A stretch of DNA of 64,000 nucleotides from Acholeplasmataceae bacterium UBA6150 (GTDB lineage Bacteria; Bacillota_I; Bacilli_A; Acholeplasmatales; UBA5453): the NCBI GenBank assembly GCA_002423145.1, contig DIUU01000013.1, positions 1 through 64,000 of the forward strand. Direction: 5' to 3'. Below, one piece after another: positions 8,903-16,977 of this stretch. Below the pieces are notes generated by a model. The model was not told the DNA's origin, made no database searches, and worked only from the letters and a program-made list of their open reading frames with translations. Made by a program: the position numbers and the translations under genes. Positions within the stretch are counted from its first letter, which is position 1. Every line of letters starts with the position of its first letter.

Positions 8903-9775
8903 ATGGCAAATTACAGTTTGAGTATTTCACCCGAACAATTAAATATATTGATTCATGCATATAAATCGTTCGAACGTGACCACTCGAATCAATATGTTGC
9001 GTTTTCGGCCTTTAAAAATGGATTAACAATTCATGCATATAAAACCGGTAAAGTCGTGCTACAAGGCGATTATGAGAATGAACTCAGTCATATCAAAAGC
9101 CTCTTAGGCATTGAAACATACGCTGCTATAGGATCGGATGAGGTTGGTACAGGTGACCTGTTCGGCCCGATTGTTGTTTGTAGTGTATATGTCTCTAAAA
9201 CAGATATTTCATTTTTAGAATCTTTAGGAGTTAAAGACTCAAAAGCAATGACAGATACCATGATTTCTAAAATAGGTCCCATTTTAGCTAATCGACTGAT
9301 ACACTCAATATTGATTCTAAATCCTGAGAAATACAATGAAATGGTTCGTAAAGGTTACAATATGAATAAGATTAAAGCTTATTTACATAACCATGCCATC
9401 ATCAAAACCTCGGAAAAATTAACCGAAAAAGTCCCGGTTATATTAGATCAATTTTGTGAACCACCAATTTATTTCAACTATTTAAAAACAGAAAAACTAA
9501 TTTACCGTGATATCAATTTCTACACCAAAGCAGAAAGTGTCCACATCAGTGTGGCAGCTGCCTCGATCATCGCTCGATATGCATTTTTAGCGAAGATGCA
9601 ACAATTCTCGAAATTCATTGGCTTGAACCTATTAAAGGGTGCCGGTAGTGAAGTCGATAAGCAATTGGTTGAGATTTATAAATCCCGTGGCTATCAAGCA
9701 TTACCACCGATTACAAAGTTAAATTTCAAAAATTTGACTAAGAATCACATCGAAACACCCATAAAAATTAATTAA
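8903..9775 (+). CDS. rnhC: Ribonuclease HIII
   Basis: Cleaves the RNA strand of RNA-DNA hybrids. The 290-aa protein has the N-terminal substrate-binding (TBP-like) domain (about 1-70) and the catalytic domain beginning with GSDEVGTGDLFGP (about 78-90), whose DE pair binds metal; further acidic residues lie in VKDSKAM and DQF. The length and N-terminal extension distinguish HIII from HII. GGAGAA precedes the ATG. It is a single-gene unit with its own terminator. Confidence 0.94.
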   Translation: MANYSLSISPEQLNILIHAYKSFERDHSNQYVAFSAFKNGLTIHAYKTGKVVLQGDYENELSHIKSLLGIETYAAIGSDEVGTGDLFGPIVVCSVYVSKTDISFLESLGVKDSKAMTDTMISKIGPILANRLIHSILILNPEKYNEMVRKGYNMNKIKAYLHNHAIIKTSEKLTEKVPVILDQFCEPPIYFNYLKTEKLIYRDINFYTKAESVHISVAAASIIARYAFLAKMQQFSKFIGLNLLKGAGSEVDKQLVEIYKSRGYQALPPITKLNFKNLTKNHIETPIKIN

Positions 9776-9805
9776 ACCTCCACAAAATTTGTGGAGGTTT
9801 TCTTT
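9775..9805. terminator. Bidirectional terminator between rnhC and rluD
   Basis: A perfect 11-bp stem (ACCTCCACAAA / TTTGTGGAGGT) with T-rich sequence on both sides, placed between two convergent genes. Confidence 0.85.
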
Positions 9806-10716
9806 TAAAAATCGTTGTTTTCGAGTAATTCTAATGTTTTTCTGAAGATTTCAGGGGATTCATGAGAAAATTCCATGAATTGACCACTTCTTGGGTGAAT
9901 GAAACCCACTGTTTTAGCATGTAAAAATTGTCCCGTGGTACCATAAATAGGTTTGTTTCCGTAAAGGGGATCGCCCAAAATTGGATGACCGATATATTGC
10001 ATATGGACTCTAATTTGATGTGTTCTACCAGTTTCTAGGACACATTCAATGTAATTGTGTTTCTTAAAACGTTTAATGACCTTAAAATGGGTAATTGCTT
10101 TTTTACCATCATTGGTAACAGCCATTTTTAAACGGTTAATTTCATCTCTTCCAACTGGGGTCGAAATGGTACCAGAATCTTCGACAATTGGATACAAGCA
10201 AAGGGCCTCATAAACACGTTTTACTGTCTTTTCTTGAAGTTGAATGACCAACGATTCATGAGCAAAATTGGTTTTAGCTACCAATAGTAATCCTGAGGTA
10301 TCTTTATCAATGCGGTGCACAATCCCAGGTCTTAGGGTGCCATTGATGTCAGATAGAGTCTTGATTTGGTATTTTAAACCGTGAACCATAGTCACTTCTT
10401 TAAAACTAACTGCTGGATGAACGACCATACCTTGAGGTTTATACACCACAGCGACATCATCATCTTCATAGACAATTTCAAGATTTAAATTCACCGGGTC
10501 AATGCGAGCCACTTCATCGCTGGATAAAATGGTGAGTTCATCGTCAAAACGCACAGGATAGCTTGCTTTGATGGGTTCTCCCTCGATTGAAACCTGTTTC
10601 GCATCAAATAATTTTTTAATTTGACTGCGTGTTGTTTCGGTTAATAGTTGTGCAACAAACACATCCGCACGTAAACCCACGTGTGATTCTTCAACACTAA
10701 ATACCCATTTATTCAT
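9805..10716 (-). CDS. rluD: RluD-family pseudouridine synthase
   Basis: A 303-aa RNA pseudouridine synthase with an N-terminal S4 domain (about 13-60) and the catalytic motif HRIDKDTSGLLLVAK (about 132-146) containing the Asp nucleophile. The later RTHQIRVHMQYIGHPILGD segment is typical of RluA/RluD proteins. The family modifies 23S rRNA helix 69 or related sites; in Firmicutes the lspA-linked member is called YlyB. The start overlaps the lspA TGA stop, so translation is coupled. Confidence 0.9.
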   Translation of the reverse strand: MNKWVFSVEESHVGLRADVFVAQLLTETTRSQIKKLFDAKQVSIEGEPIKASYPVRFDDELTILSSDEVARIDPVNLNLEIVYEDDDVAVVYKPQGMVVHPAVSFKEVTMVHGLKYQIKTLSDINGTLRPGIVHRIDKDTSGLLLVAKTNFAHESLVIQLQEKTVKRVYEALCLYPIVEDSGTISTPVGRDEINRLKMAVTNDGKKAITHFKVIKRFKKHNYIECVLETGRTHQIRVHMQYIGHPILGDPLYGNKPIYGTTGQFLHAKTVGFIHPRSGQFMEFSHESPEIFRKTLELLENNDF

Positions 10717-11168
10717 CGTTTTTGCTCCAAAAAGAATACGTCGATCGCAAATAATATGACGCCAACTGTCAATGCAGAGTCAGCGATATTAAACGTCGGA
10801 AATTCGTAACTGCCAAATATAAATTGCAAGAAATCAATCACATAACCTAAACGCAACCGGTCGATAAAATTACCCAGTGTGCCACCAATCATCAAAGATA
10901 TAGCAGTGCTATACACCCATTTTTGCTTAAACTGAACCGATTTAAACAAATAGCCAAAGAATACTAATGAAACAACCGTCACTGAGATTAAAAATAACCA
11001 ATTGCCTTCAAATAAACTCCAACCTGCGCCATAATTGTGTCTTTCAATCAAATTGAAAAACCCATCGATGATAACGATTGTGCTGCTGCCAATGTAAGTG
11101 ACAGTCCAGTATTTTGTGATTTGATCCAATATAATAACGAGTGCGATGATAATAATACCAGCAATCAT
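10713..11168 (-). CDS. lspA: Lipoprotein signal peptidase
   Basis: Cleaves the signal peptide of prolipoproteins after diacylglyceryl transfer; several lipoproteins in this window are its likely substrates. The 151-aa protein has four membrane segments and the catalytic Asp pair within GNFIDR and FNIADS. The start at 11168 (MIAGIIII) is chosen over upstream in-frame codons because GGAGG lies nine bases before it. It overlaps the TGA of the 131-aa membrane gene upstream and is itself coupled to rluD. Confidence 0.94.
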   Translation of the reverse strand: MIAGIIIIALVIILDQITKYWTVTYIGSSTIVIIDGFFNLIERHNYGAGWSLFEGNWLFLISVTVVSLVFFGYLFKSVQFKQKWVYSTAISLMIGGTLGNFIDRLRLGYVIDFLQFIFGSYEFPTFNIADSALTVGVILFAIDVFFLEQKR

Positions 11169-11560
11169 ATAATGTAACCTCCAAAGATTTGATAAAGACC
11201 ATAGACGAACCCAAACCATAGTATACCATAGGTATAGGCATGGATTATAAATAGCCTTCTTATTTTAACAAATTCAAGGTCATTTGAATAGTCTTTTATG
11301 TACTGTGTCTGTAAGAAAAATATCAGATGAATGAAACCATACCCAATGAGCGCACCATAAACGATCCAAACTTTAATAAATGTAACAAACATCAACAAAT
11401 TTATGACCAACAAAATGGCGGGTAACACAATCAATAAAGCTAAAACAAATGTTGAAAAGGTATAAGTATATAGTTGTTTTCGGTTAAACTTTGATATCAC
11501 AGAACGATAGGTGTGAAACAGATCAAGATATGTGCGACATAATCTTTTGAATGGCTTCAT
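11165..11560 (-). CDS. Small integral membrane protein, unknown
   Basis: A 131-aa protein that I do not recognise. It has a basic N-terminus (MKPFKRLCR), then three hydrophobic segments at about 34-60, 62-80 and 108-127, so it is probably a three-pass inner-membrane protein with a short positive loop. It overlaps the end of the Lon-like protease gene by 38 bp and the start of lspA by 4 bp; a GGTAGGTGA ribosome-binding site supports the start. The tight packing suggests expression with the protease and lspA. No function can be assigned. Confidence 0.6.
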   Translation of the reverse strand: MKPFKRLCRTYLDLFHTYRSVISKFNRKQLYTYTFSTFVLALLIVLPAILLVINLLMFVTFIKVWIVYGALIGYGFIHLIFFLQTQYIKDYSNDLEFVKIRRLFIIHAYTYGILWFGFVYGLYQIFGGYII

Positions 11561-12518
11561 TTAGATCACCTACCTCAATCAATATAAATGTTGGATTTTT
11601 TAGTTGCTCATAGACTTTAAGAGCGGCTTCATAGTTAGCGGATGCACATAAGAATAAATCGATGTCATGGTCATGAGCGGTGTAGATTTTTTGTTCAATG
11701 CCACCAATCTCACCAATGGTTCCATCCAATTCAATGGTACCTGTACCAGCAATTTTCAATCCTTTTAAGTCAATACCCACTAGTTTAGTATAAATATCGA
11801 GGGTTTGGATCATGCCACCAGACGGGCCTCCGATAAAATCATTTTTGAACGAAGTTTCAATATTTGGTGTCGTTGAGATTAAAAAATAGGGTTCTAATTG
11901 TATCCCATAACGGTCGATTGACGCCAATTTATGGAGGGTATTTTCAATTCTATTGGTCCCGCGTTGAACAGCGATACTTACAGTGTCTTGAGTGCTAAAA
12001 TAGCCGAAAAATTCATTTTGTGGGACGTCGCTAAATGAAACACCTTCAACTTCAATCAATAAATCACCTAATTTAATACCAGTTTGCTTAGGATCCACAT
12101 AGCTTACGATATACCCTTGTTGGACATAACTAATCTCAATCGAAGGATCGATCAGATTGGCTTGAGTATACGCTTGAATGATGGCATATTGGTAGCTGAT
12201 TTCCTCTGCGATTTGACCCATTTTGAACTGATCTGTAGCACTGATACCGACATACGCTTGTGGTAAAGTTGAAATGTCAATTTGGTCAATGAGTGTTGCG
12301 ATAAAATACTGAAATAGTGTAGGACGATCCATACTGACCACATAAATGGTGTAAAAATTAGATTCGTTTGATTCACCGATGGATGTATCTACTGCTGTGA
12401 GGTTGCCTTTGAGGGTTAAACTTTGATTGGGAAGTCGATATGTGAAAGACACAACAGTAAAAATGTATATTAATACAATACCTGTTGTTATAAACTTGTG
12501 CTTAAGTAACCACTTCAT
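11523..12518 (-). CDS. Membrane-anchored PDZ-Lon (S16) serine protease
   Basis: A 331-aa protein with one N-terminal membrane segment (about 8-27), an extracellular PDZ-like domain (about 115-190, GIKLGDLLIEVEGVSF) and a C-terminal Lon-type S16 peptidase domain. The catalytic Ser is in GGPSGGM (about 231) and the catalytic Lys in GGIEQK (about 276), so it should be active. It lacks the Lon AAA module. Homologues are YlbL of B. subtilis and SepM of streptococci, which process secreted peptides or substrates at the membrane. It overlaps comEB by ATGA. Confidence 0.88.
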   Translation of the reverse strand: MKWLLKHKFITTGIVLIYIFTVVSFTYRLPNQSLTLKGNLTAVDTSIGESNESNFYTIYVVSMDRPTLFQYFIATLIDQIDISTLPQAYVGISATDQFKMGQIAEEISYQYAIIQAYTQANLIDPSIEISYVQQGYIVSYVDPKQTGIKLGDLLIEVEGVSFSDVPQNEFFGYFSTQDTVSIAVQRGTNRIENTLHKLASIDRYGIQLEPYFLISTTPNIETSFKNDFIGGPSGGMIQTLDIYTKLVGIDLKGLKIAGTGTIELDGTIGEIGGIEQKIYTAHDHDIDLFLCASANYEAALKVYEQLKNPTFILIEVGDLNEAIQKIMSHIS

Positions 12519-12985
12519 TTTTTAATCACTAATTGACCTAAGTGGAATTGGCGAATGGTTACCCCTGCTGCATTCAACATCCGCATGGCTGCGAGATGTG
12601 AAGGTGTATCCTCATATTTATTTTCTTGATAGACCAATTCCTTAATGCCGCTTTGAATGATCAGTTTTGTGCATTCATGACAAGGGAATAATGTTACATA
12701 ACATACCCCATTCTTTAAAGATTGAGTCGCATTGAGGATGGCATTGGCTTCCGCGTGAACCACATAGGGGTATTTGGTATCCTGTAAATCCCCATCTTTT
12801 GTCCACGGGAATTCATCGTCAGATAATACTTGAGGTAAACCATTGTAGCCGATACCGATGATTCTTTTATCGGTATTAATGATACACGCGCCAACCTGTG
12901 TGTTTGGATCTTTAGAACGCAATGCAGATAATGAAGCTACGCCCATAAAATACTGATCCCAAGAGATATAATCAGTTCTTTTCAT
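12515..12985 (-). CDS. comEB: dCMP deaminase (ComEB family)
   Basis: A zinc-dependent deaminase converting dCMP to dUMP for dTMP synthesis. The 156-aa protein has the HAEANAI motif (about 79-85, zinc His plus catalytic Glu) and PCHECTK (about 103-109, zinc Cys pair). The N-terminal KDPNTQVGACI segment is typical of the family. It overlaps msrA by 14 bp and the Lon-like gene by 4 bp, with a TGA stop. Although named for competence in B. subtilis, its role is nucleotide metabolism. Confidence 0.93.
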   Translation of the reverse strand: MKRTDYISWDQYFMGVASLSALRSKDPNTQVGACIINTDKRIIGIGYNGLPQVLSDDEFPWTKDGDLQDTKYPYVVHAEANAILNATQSLKNGVCYVTLFPCHECTKLIIQSGIKELVYQENKYEDTPSHLAAMRMLNAAGVTIRQFHLGQLVIKK

Positions 12986-13478
12986 TTTTTTCTGCCTCTT
13001 TTAATAATCCCAAGTCTACATGGCAGTAGCCGTTTGGATTTTTAATGAGATAATCCTGATGATATTCTTCAGCTTTATAATAATTCTTTAAAGGTTCAAC
13101 AACCACGGCAAATTTACGGTCAGATAACGCTTGACGTTCTGCGATAAAATGACGCGATATGATCGCATCTTCTTCGGCTTCAAAATAAACACCTGAACGG
13201 TATTGAACACCCACATCGTGGCCTTGACGATTGACAGTATACGGGTTGATAATTCTGAAAAAATGCGATAAGAGTGTTTTTAATGTAACCACAGTTTCAT
13301 CATATTCCACCAAAGTTACTTCGGCGTGTGTTGCAACCCCATTACAGACTTCTTTATATGTAGGGTTTTCTTTGTTACCATTGGCATAACCAACTTCTGT
13401 ATGGCGAACCCCTTTTACATCTCTAAAATACGCCTGGACACCCCAAAAGCATCCACCAGCTAAAATGATTCTTTTCAT
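12972..13478 (-). CDS. msrA: Peptide methionine-S-sulfoxide reductase A
   Basis: Reduces methionine-S-sulfoxide in proteins. The 168-aa protein has the active-site GCFWG motif at residues 9-13 and conserved TEVGYANG and VGVQYRSGVYF segments. GGAGG lies before the ATG. It is the first gene of the msrA-comEB-protease-membrane protein-lspA-rluD run, all with short overlaps, and a promoter lies just upstream. Confidence 0.95.
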   Translation of the reverse strand: MKRIILAGGCFWGVQAYFRDVKGVRHTEVGYANGNKENPTYKEVCNGVATHAEVTLVEYDETVVTLKTLLSHFFRIINPYTVNRQGHDVGVQYRSGVYFEAEEDAIISRHFIAERQALSDRKFAVVVEPLKNYYKAEEYHQDYLIKNPNGYCHVDLGLLKEAEKNEKN

Positions 13479-13506
13479 GTTTTGACCTCCAAATTACTTT
13501 ATAAAT

Positions 13507-13535
13507 ATCATACCTTAAATTGGTCGTTTTGACTA
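13507..13535 (-). promoter_or_regulatory. Promoter of the msrA operon
   Basis: On the minus strand -35 TAGTCA (13535-13530), a 17-bp spacer and -10 TATGAT (13512-13507), about 29 bases before the msrA ATG. Confidence 0.5.
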
Positions 13536-13718
13536 GTAAACCAACCACAAATCCATTCTTTTTCATCAATTATGGGATTTATCGGGTTGAATAAAAATAC
13601 TGACTGGCCTGTATTCCATTAATCGGAGTATAATTAAATGTGAAAATTAAAAATTCTACTGGCAAAACTATAGTCTTCATTTGTTATATAGGTGTCAAGG
13701 GAAGTTGGGAGTGATCAC

Positions 13719-14243
13719 ATGTTTGATCAAATAAAACTGAAAATGGCGATGAGTGATTTAAAAAGTGGTCAATCTGACGCAATCGATAGAATCTACGACT
13801 TAACCAACCGAATGGTGTTTTCCGTAATCTATTCCATTGTGAAACGAACCGATGTCACTGAGGATATCATGCAAGACGTCTACATGAAAATTTATCAGAA
13901 TCGACTTCGTTATCAAGAAGATCAACCCAAATCATGGATTCTTAAGATAGCGAAAAATGAAGCTATCAATCAGTACCATAAACAAATGAAAGAAACCATT
14001 GTCGATGTCGAATCACTCAACACACTTTCAACCAACACAAACGAAACACCCTTAATTGACTTAGCCTCACAAACATTGGATGCAGATGAGTTTCTCATTG
14101 TCATGCAATGCATTATTGAGGGAAAAACCCGCAAAGAGGTGGCGAATCTATTGGATTTATCCACCTCAGGTGTAACATTCAAACTCAATGTTGCCCTAGA
14201 AAAATTACGAAACCAGCTGGAAGGAGGTACCAATCATGACTAA
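13719..14243 (+). CDS. ECF-type sigma factor
   Basis: A 174-aa RNA polymerase sigma factor with only regions 2 and 4, as in the ECF group. Region 2 spans about 15-85 (VTEDIMQDVYMKIY, then WILKIAKNEAINQYHK). Region 4 spans about 125-170 (IIEGKTRKEVANLLDLSTSGVTFKLNVALEKL, a helix-turn-helix). The ATG at 13719 is preferred over a GTG at 13692 because GGGAGTG is correctly placed. It overlaps the anti-sigma gene by 8 bp, so the two are coupled. A TATAAT at 13630 may be part of its promoter. The pairing with an RsgI-type partner rather than a zinc-binding anti-sigma is notable. Confidence 0.85.
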   Translation: MFDQIKLKMAMSDLKSGQSDAIDRIYDLTNRMVFSVIYSIVKRTDVTEDIMQDVYMKIYQNRLRYQEDQPKSWILKIAKNEAINQYHKQMKETIVDVESLNTLSTNTNETPLIDLASQTLDADEFLIVMQCIIEGKTRKEVANLLDLSTSGVTFKLNVALEKLRNQLEGGTNHD

Positions 14244-15549
14244 AAAAGATCTAATTAAACAACTAAAGAGCGAAGGTAAGTCCTTTGGTCATGTGAATAA
14301 AGAACGTATTTTATCCCAAATCCCTAGACAAGAACAGACGAAATCACGTTTATTTCACTGGCACCCAAAGTTAGCTATGACATTCAGCATAATCCTACTG
14401 GTTGTGGTTGGTATTGCCTTATTTAGACAAAATCCAGTCACACCATCGATCATCACGGTGGATATCAATCCATCGATTGAACTCACTGTGAATAATCAGG
14501 ACGAAGTCATTGGGTATCGTGCTTTGAATTTGGATGGCGAAGTCTTGATTGAATCGCTGAGCATTCAAAACACAACAGTCATCGATGCGATTGAAGAAAT
14601 TATGAATCAAGCCAGAGAACTTGGTTACATGACTGATGCATCGATTGTTCGTGTATGGGCATACAATAACCAAATTAAACAAGAAAATGCTTTAAATGAA
14701 CGAATTAAGTCGTATTTTGCTCAACGAATTGAAACCATCGAAATTTCAGATGATATCCTCAATCAAGCAAAAAGCCATGGTATAACTCCTAGTAAATGGA
14801 TCCTCATTCAATCGATCTTAAGCGTTGATTCCAGTTATACTTTAGAAACACTGCTTGCCTATGATATTCCCAAATTAAATGAAATCAAACGTGCATACAT
14901 CGCATCTGAAGTTGTAGAACTACGTGAAACCATTGAAAACTATAAATCTCAATTGGATAATAAGAAAGCGGAATTACTTGATCAAATTCACGATTATATG
15001 GATGAAATTAGAACTGAGGTTATCTCCCTAAAATCACTATATATTTCAAATCTAGGTGAATTTAATAGTGCATATGAAATCTTCTCTGCTACCTACTTTC
15101 CAAATGCTCAAATACCACTGCTCCCGAGTATTAAATATCAAAGATTAGTGGCTTTGGAGTCAAAATTGGATGGATATGAACAATATTTGCAAAATCAGGT
15201 AGAGGTTTTATATCAGGCTCACATCAAAGGATTATTTACCTATTTGGTGGATACCCATGCGAACTTAAATCAATTGGGTTTGTGGCAAATCCCAAATCAG
15301 ACAATCAACATGTTGACATCCATTGAACTATATGTGGATGCATCCCTGTATGATCAATTGTTTTTAGGGGTTGCGAAACGTCTCGATGTCTTACTTTTAC
15401 AAACCAATCCAGGTTCTGGCATTGCGCATCAAAACTTACTAACTCAAACATATAATGAATTCATGTTTTATTATGAATCCGATTTGGTCTCTTCATCATT
15501 GAAGACATCCGATTATATACAATCTATCATCGAAAGATATCCATTATAG
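14236..15549 (+). CDS. RsgI-like transmembrane anti-sigma factor
   Basis: A 437-aa single-pass protein. A short basic cytoplasmic part (1-45), which should hold the sigma factor, leads into a membrane segment at about 47-64. Then comes an extracellular RsgI middle domain starting at SIITVDINPSIEL, followed by a long mostly helical tail (about 215-437). The Asn78-Pro79 bond within DINPS matches the motif at which RsgI proteins self-cleave as part of signalling. In clostridia the tail is a carbohydrate-binding or enzyme domain; this tail shows no such domain. GGAGG precedes the ATG, inside the sigma gene. Confidence 0.8.
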   Translation: MTKKDLIKQLKSEGKSFGHVNKERILSQIPRQEQTKSRLFHWHPKLAMTFSIILLVVVGIALFRQNPVTPSIITVDINPSIELTVNNQDEVIGYRALNLDGEVLIESLSIQNTTVIDAIEEIMNQARELGYMTDASIVRVWAYNNQIKQENALNERIKSYFAQRIETIEISDDILNQAKSHGITPSKWILIQSILSVDSSYTLETLLAYDIPKLNEIKRAYIASEVVELRETIENYKSQLDNKKAELLDQIHDYMDEIRTEVISLKSLYISNLGEFNSAYEIFSATYFPNAQIPLLPSIKYQRLVALESKLDGYEQYLQNQVEVLYQAHIKGLFTYLVDTHANLNQLGLWQIPNQTINMLTSIELYVDASLYDQLFLGVAKRLDVLLLQTNPGSGIAHQNLLTQTYNEFMFYYESDLVSSSLKTSDYIQSIIERYPL

Positions 15550-15561
15550 GAGGAGATTATA

Positions 15562-16932
15562 ATGAAAAAAGCATTTGTCTTAACGTTTCTATTATTAACC
15601 GCATTTGTTTTAGCTGCGTGCAGTGAAACCATCAATGCCGCGAATGCAATCATCACCATAGATATCAACCCAAGTGTTGAGATCACAACCAATGCCAGTG
15701 GCCGTGTTTCATCAGTAACACCACTGAATGATGACGCTCAAATTCTTTTACTAGATACCAATTTTCAAGGCAAAGTCGCGATCGATGCGATTCTTGAAAT
15801 TACTGAACTGGCACGCAAGTTTGGATATTTAAAAGCCAACTCTGAAAATGCAGTGGTTATAACGACTGACATGGAAGATGATGGTCAAATGAACCAAATT
15901 CAATCACGTATTCGTAATCGAATTCAAGCGTATCTATCTGAAAAGCAAATTCCGATCAATGTTATCGATGGTAATGCTGGTATCTTGCAAGCAGACATCG
16001 ATGCAGCACAAAGTTTAGGCATTTCTGTGGGTAAATATCGCATTATAAAAATAGCGATGTCGCTTGACGTAGAATTAACTTATGAAGTTGCTGTCGAAAT
16101 GAGTATTAAAGATCTATTGACAATCATTCAAACCAATCGCGAAAGTCTCCAAGATTTTGCTTCAGATCACGTCAGAATCGCTTATCTTCAACTTCGTAGC
16201 AACGCCAAGGCAGCCTTTCATTCTATGCGTGTTACCTACATTGAAACACAAGCTAATTTGATGTTACTAACCAATCCAAGTGGATTTGATGGCTTATTGG
16301 TTAATTCTGATCTAGATGCTCAAGGGTTAGTTGACTTGTACAGTGCGTATGTCGATGCGCTAGAAGCCATTGAAATACCTTCAGGTGAATCCTATGAAGA
16401 CGCCATTCAAGCTAAACTTGATTTGGATGCTGAAATCACAGCGAAGAATGATTTGCTACTAGGGTATCGTGCTGAGTTTAAAAATATCTATGATCAATTC
16501 AATGGGAATCAAAACCCGAGAACGGATTTACGCAATCAAGCACAACTCGTATTCATGAATTTCATGGAAACAAAACTTGAACTAGATGCACTTGTAAAAG
16601 CTTATGTGGATGCAGAAAACATCCCTCATGATTATGTATTCTTCTATCAAAATGGTAATTTAGAAATCATTTTACTCGAAAACTTCATGGATGATTATCG
16701 TGAAGTTAGAGAAACCTATCGTCAATTGTTCCTTGAACATCAAGTCGATTTAGCCGCATTTGAAGCTTTATTCGTAGGTAATATGACTATACAACTTCAA
16801 ACCATGCTACAACAATACCAACAAGTATTGAATCAATTTAGACTCCAAATGGTTCAAATCACGATTGAAGCACGACTTGGGTTCCGCTATGAACACATGA
16901 TTCGTCAACAAACACAACAAGATTCAGAATAA
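15562..16932 (+). CDS. Lipoprotein with RsgI-like domain
   Basis: A 456-aa predicted lipoprotein: lipobox FVLAAC with Cys20. Directly after it is a copy of the RsgI middle domain (IITIDINPSVEI, Asn36-Pro37), like that of the anti-sigma factor upstream, including a matching LGISVGKYRIIKI segment. The tail (about 195-456) is mostly helical and acidic. It lacks the cytoplasmic and membrane parts of an anti-sigma factor, so it cannot hold the sigma factor directly; it may share or compete for the signal at the cell surface. GGAGG lies before the ATG, 12 bp after the previous gene. This arrangement is not one I know. Confidence 0.7.
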   Translation: MKKAFVLTFLLLTAFVLAACSETINAANAIITIDINPSVEITTNASGRVSSVTPLNDDAQILLLDTNFQGKVAIDAILEITELARKFGYLKANSENAVVITTDMEDDGQMNQIQSRIRNRIQAYLSEKQIPINVIDGNAGILQADIDAAQSLGISVGKYRIIKIAMSLDVELTYEVAVEMSIKDLLTIIQTNRESLQDFASDHVRIAYLQLRSNAKAAFHSMRVTYIETQANLMLLTNPSGFDGLLVNSDLDAQGLVDLYSAYVDALEAIEIPSGESYEDAIQAKLDLDAEITAKNDLLLGYRAEFKNIYDQFNGNQNPRTDLRNQAQLVFMNFMETKLELDALVKAYVDAENIPHDYVFFYQNGNLEIILLENFMDDYREVRETYRQLFLEHQVDLAAFEALFVGNMTIQLQTMLQQYQQVLNQFRLQMVQITIEARLGFRYEHMIRQQTQQDSE

Positions 16933-16941
16933 CCTTTATAC

Positions 16942-16977
16942 AAAAAAATAAAGACGATTGCTCGTCTTTATTTTTTT
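16942..16977. terminator. Bidirectional terminator between the sigma operon and aspS
   Basis: Stem AAAGACGA / TCGTCTTT with a 4-nt loop, flanked by A7 on one side and T7 on the other, so it works both ways. The aspS stop codon lies at its edge. Confidence 0.9.
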
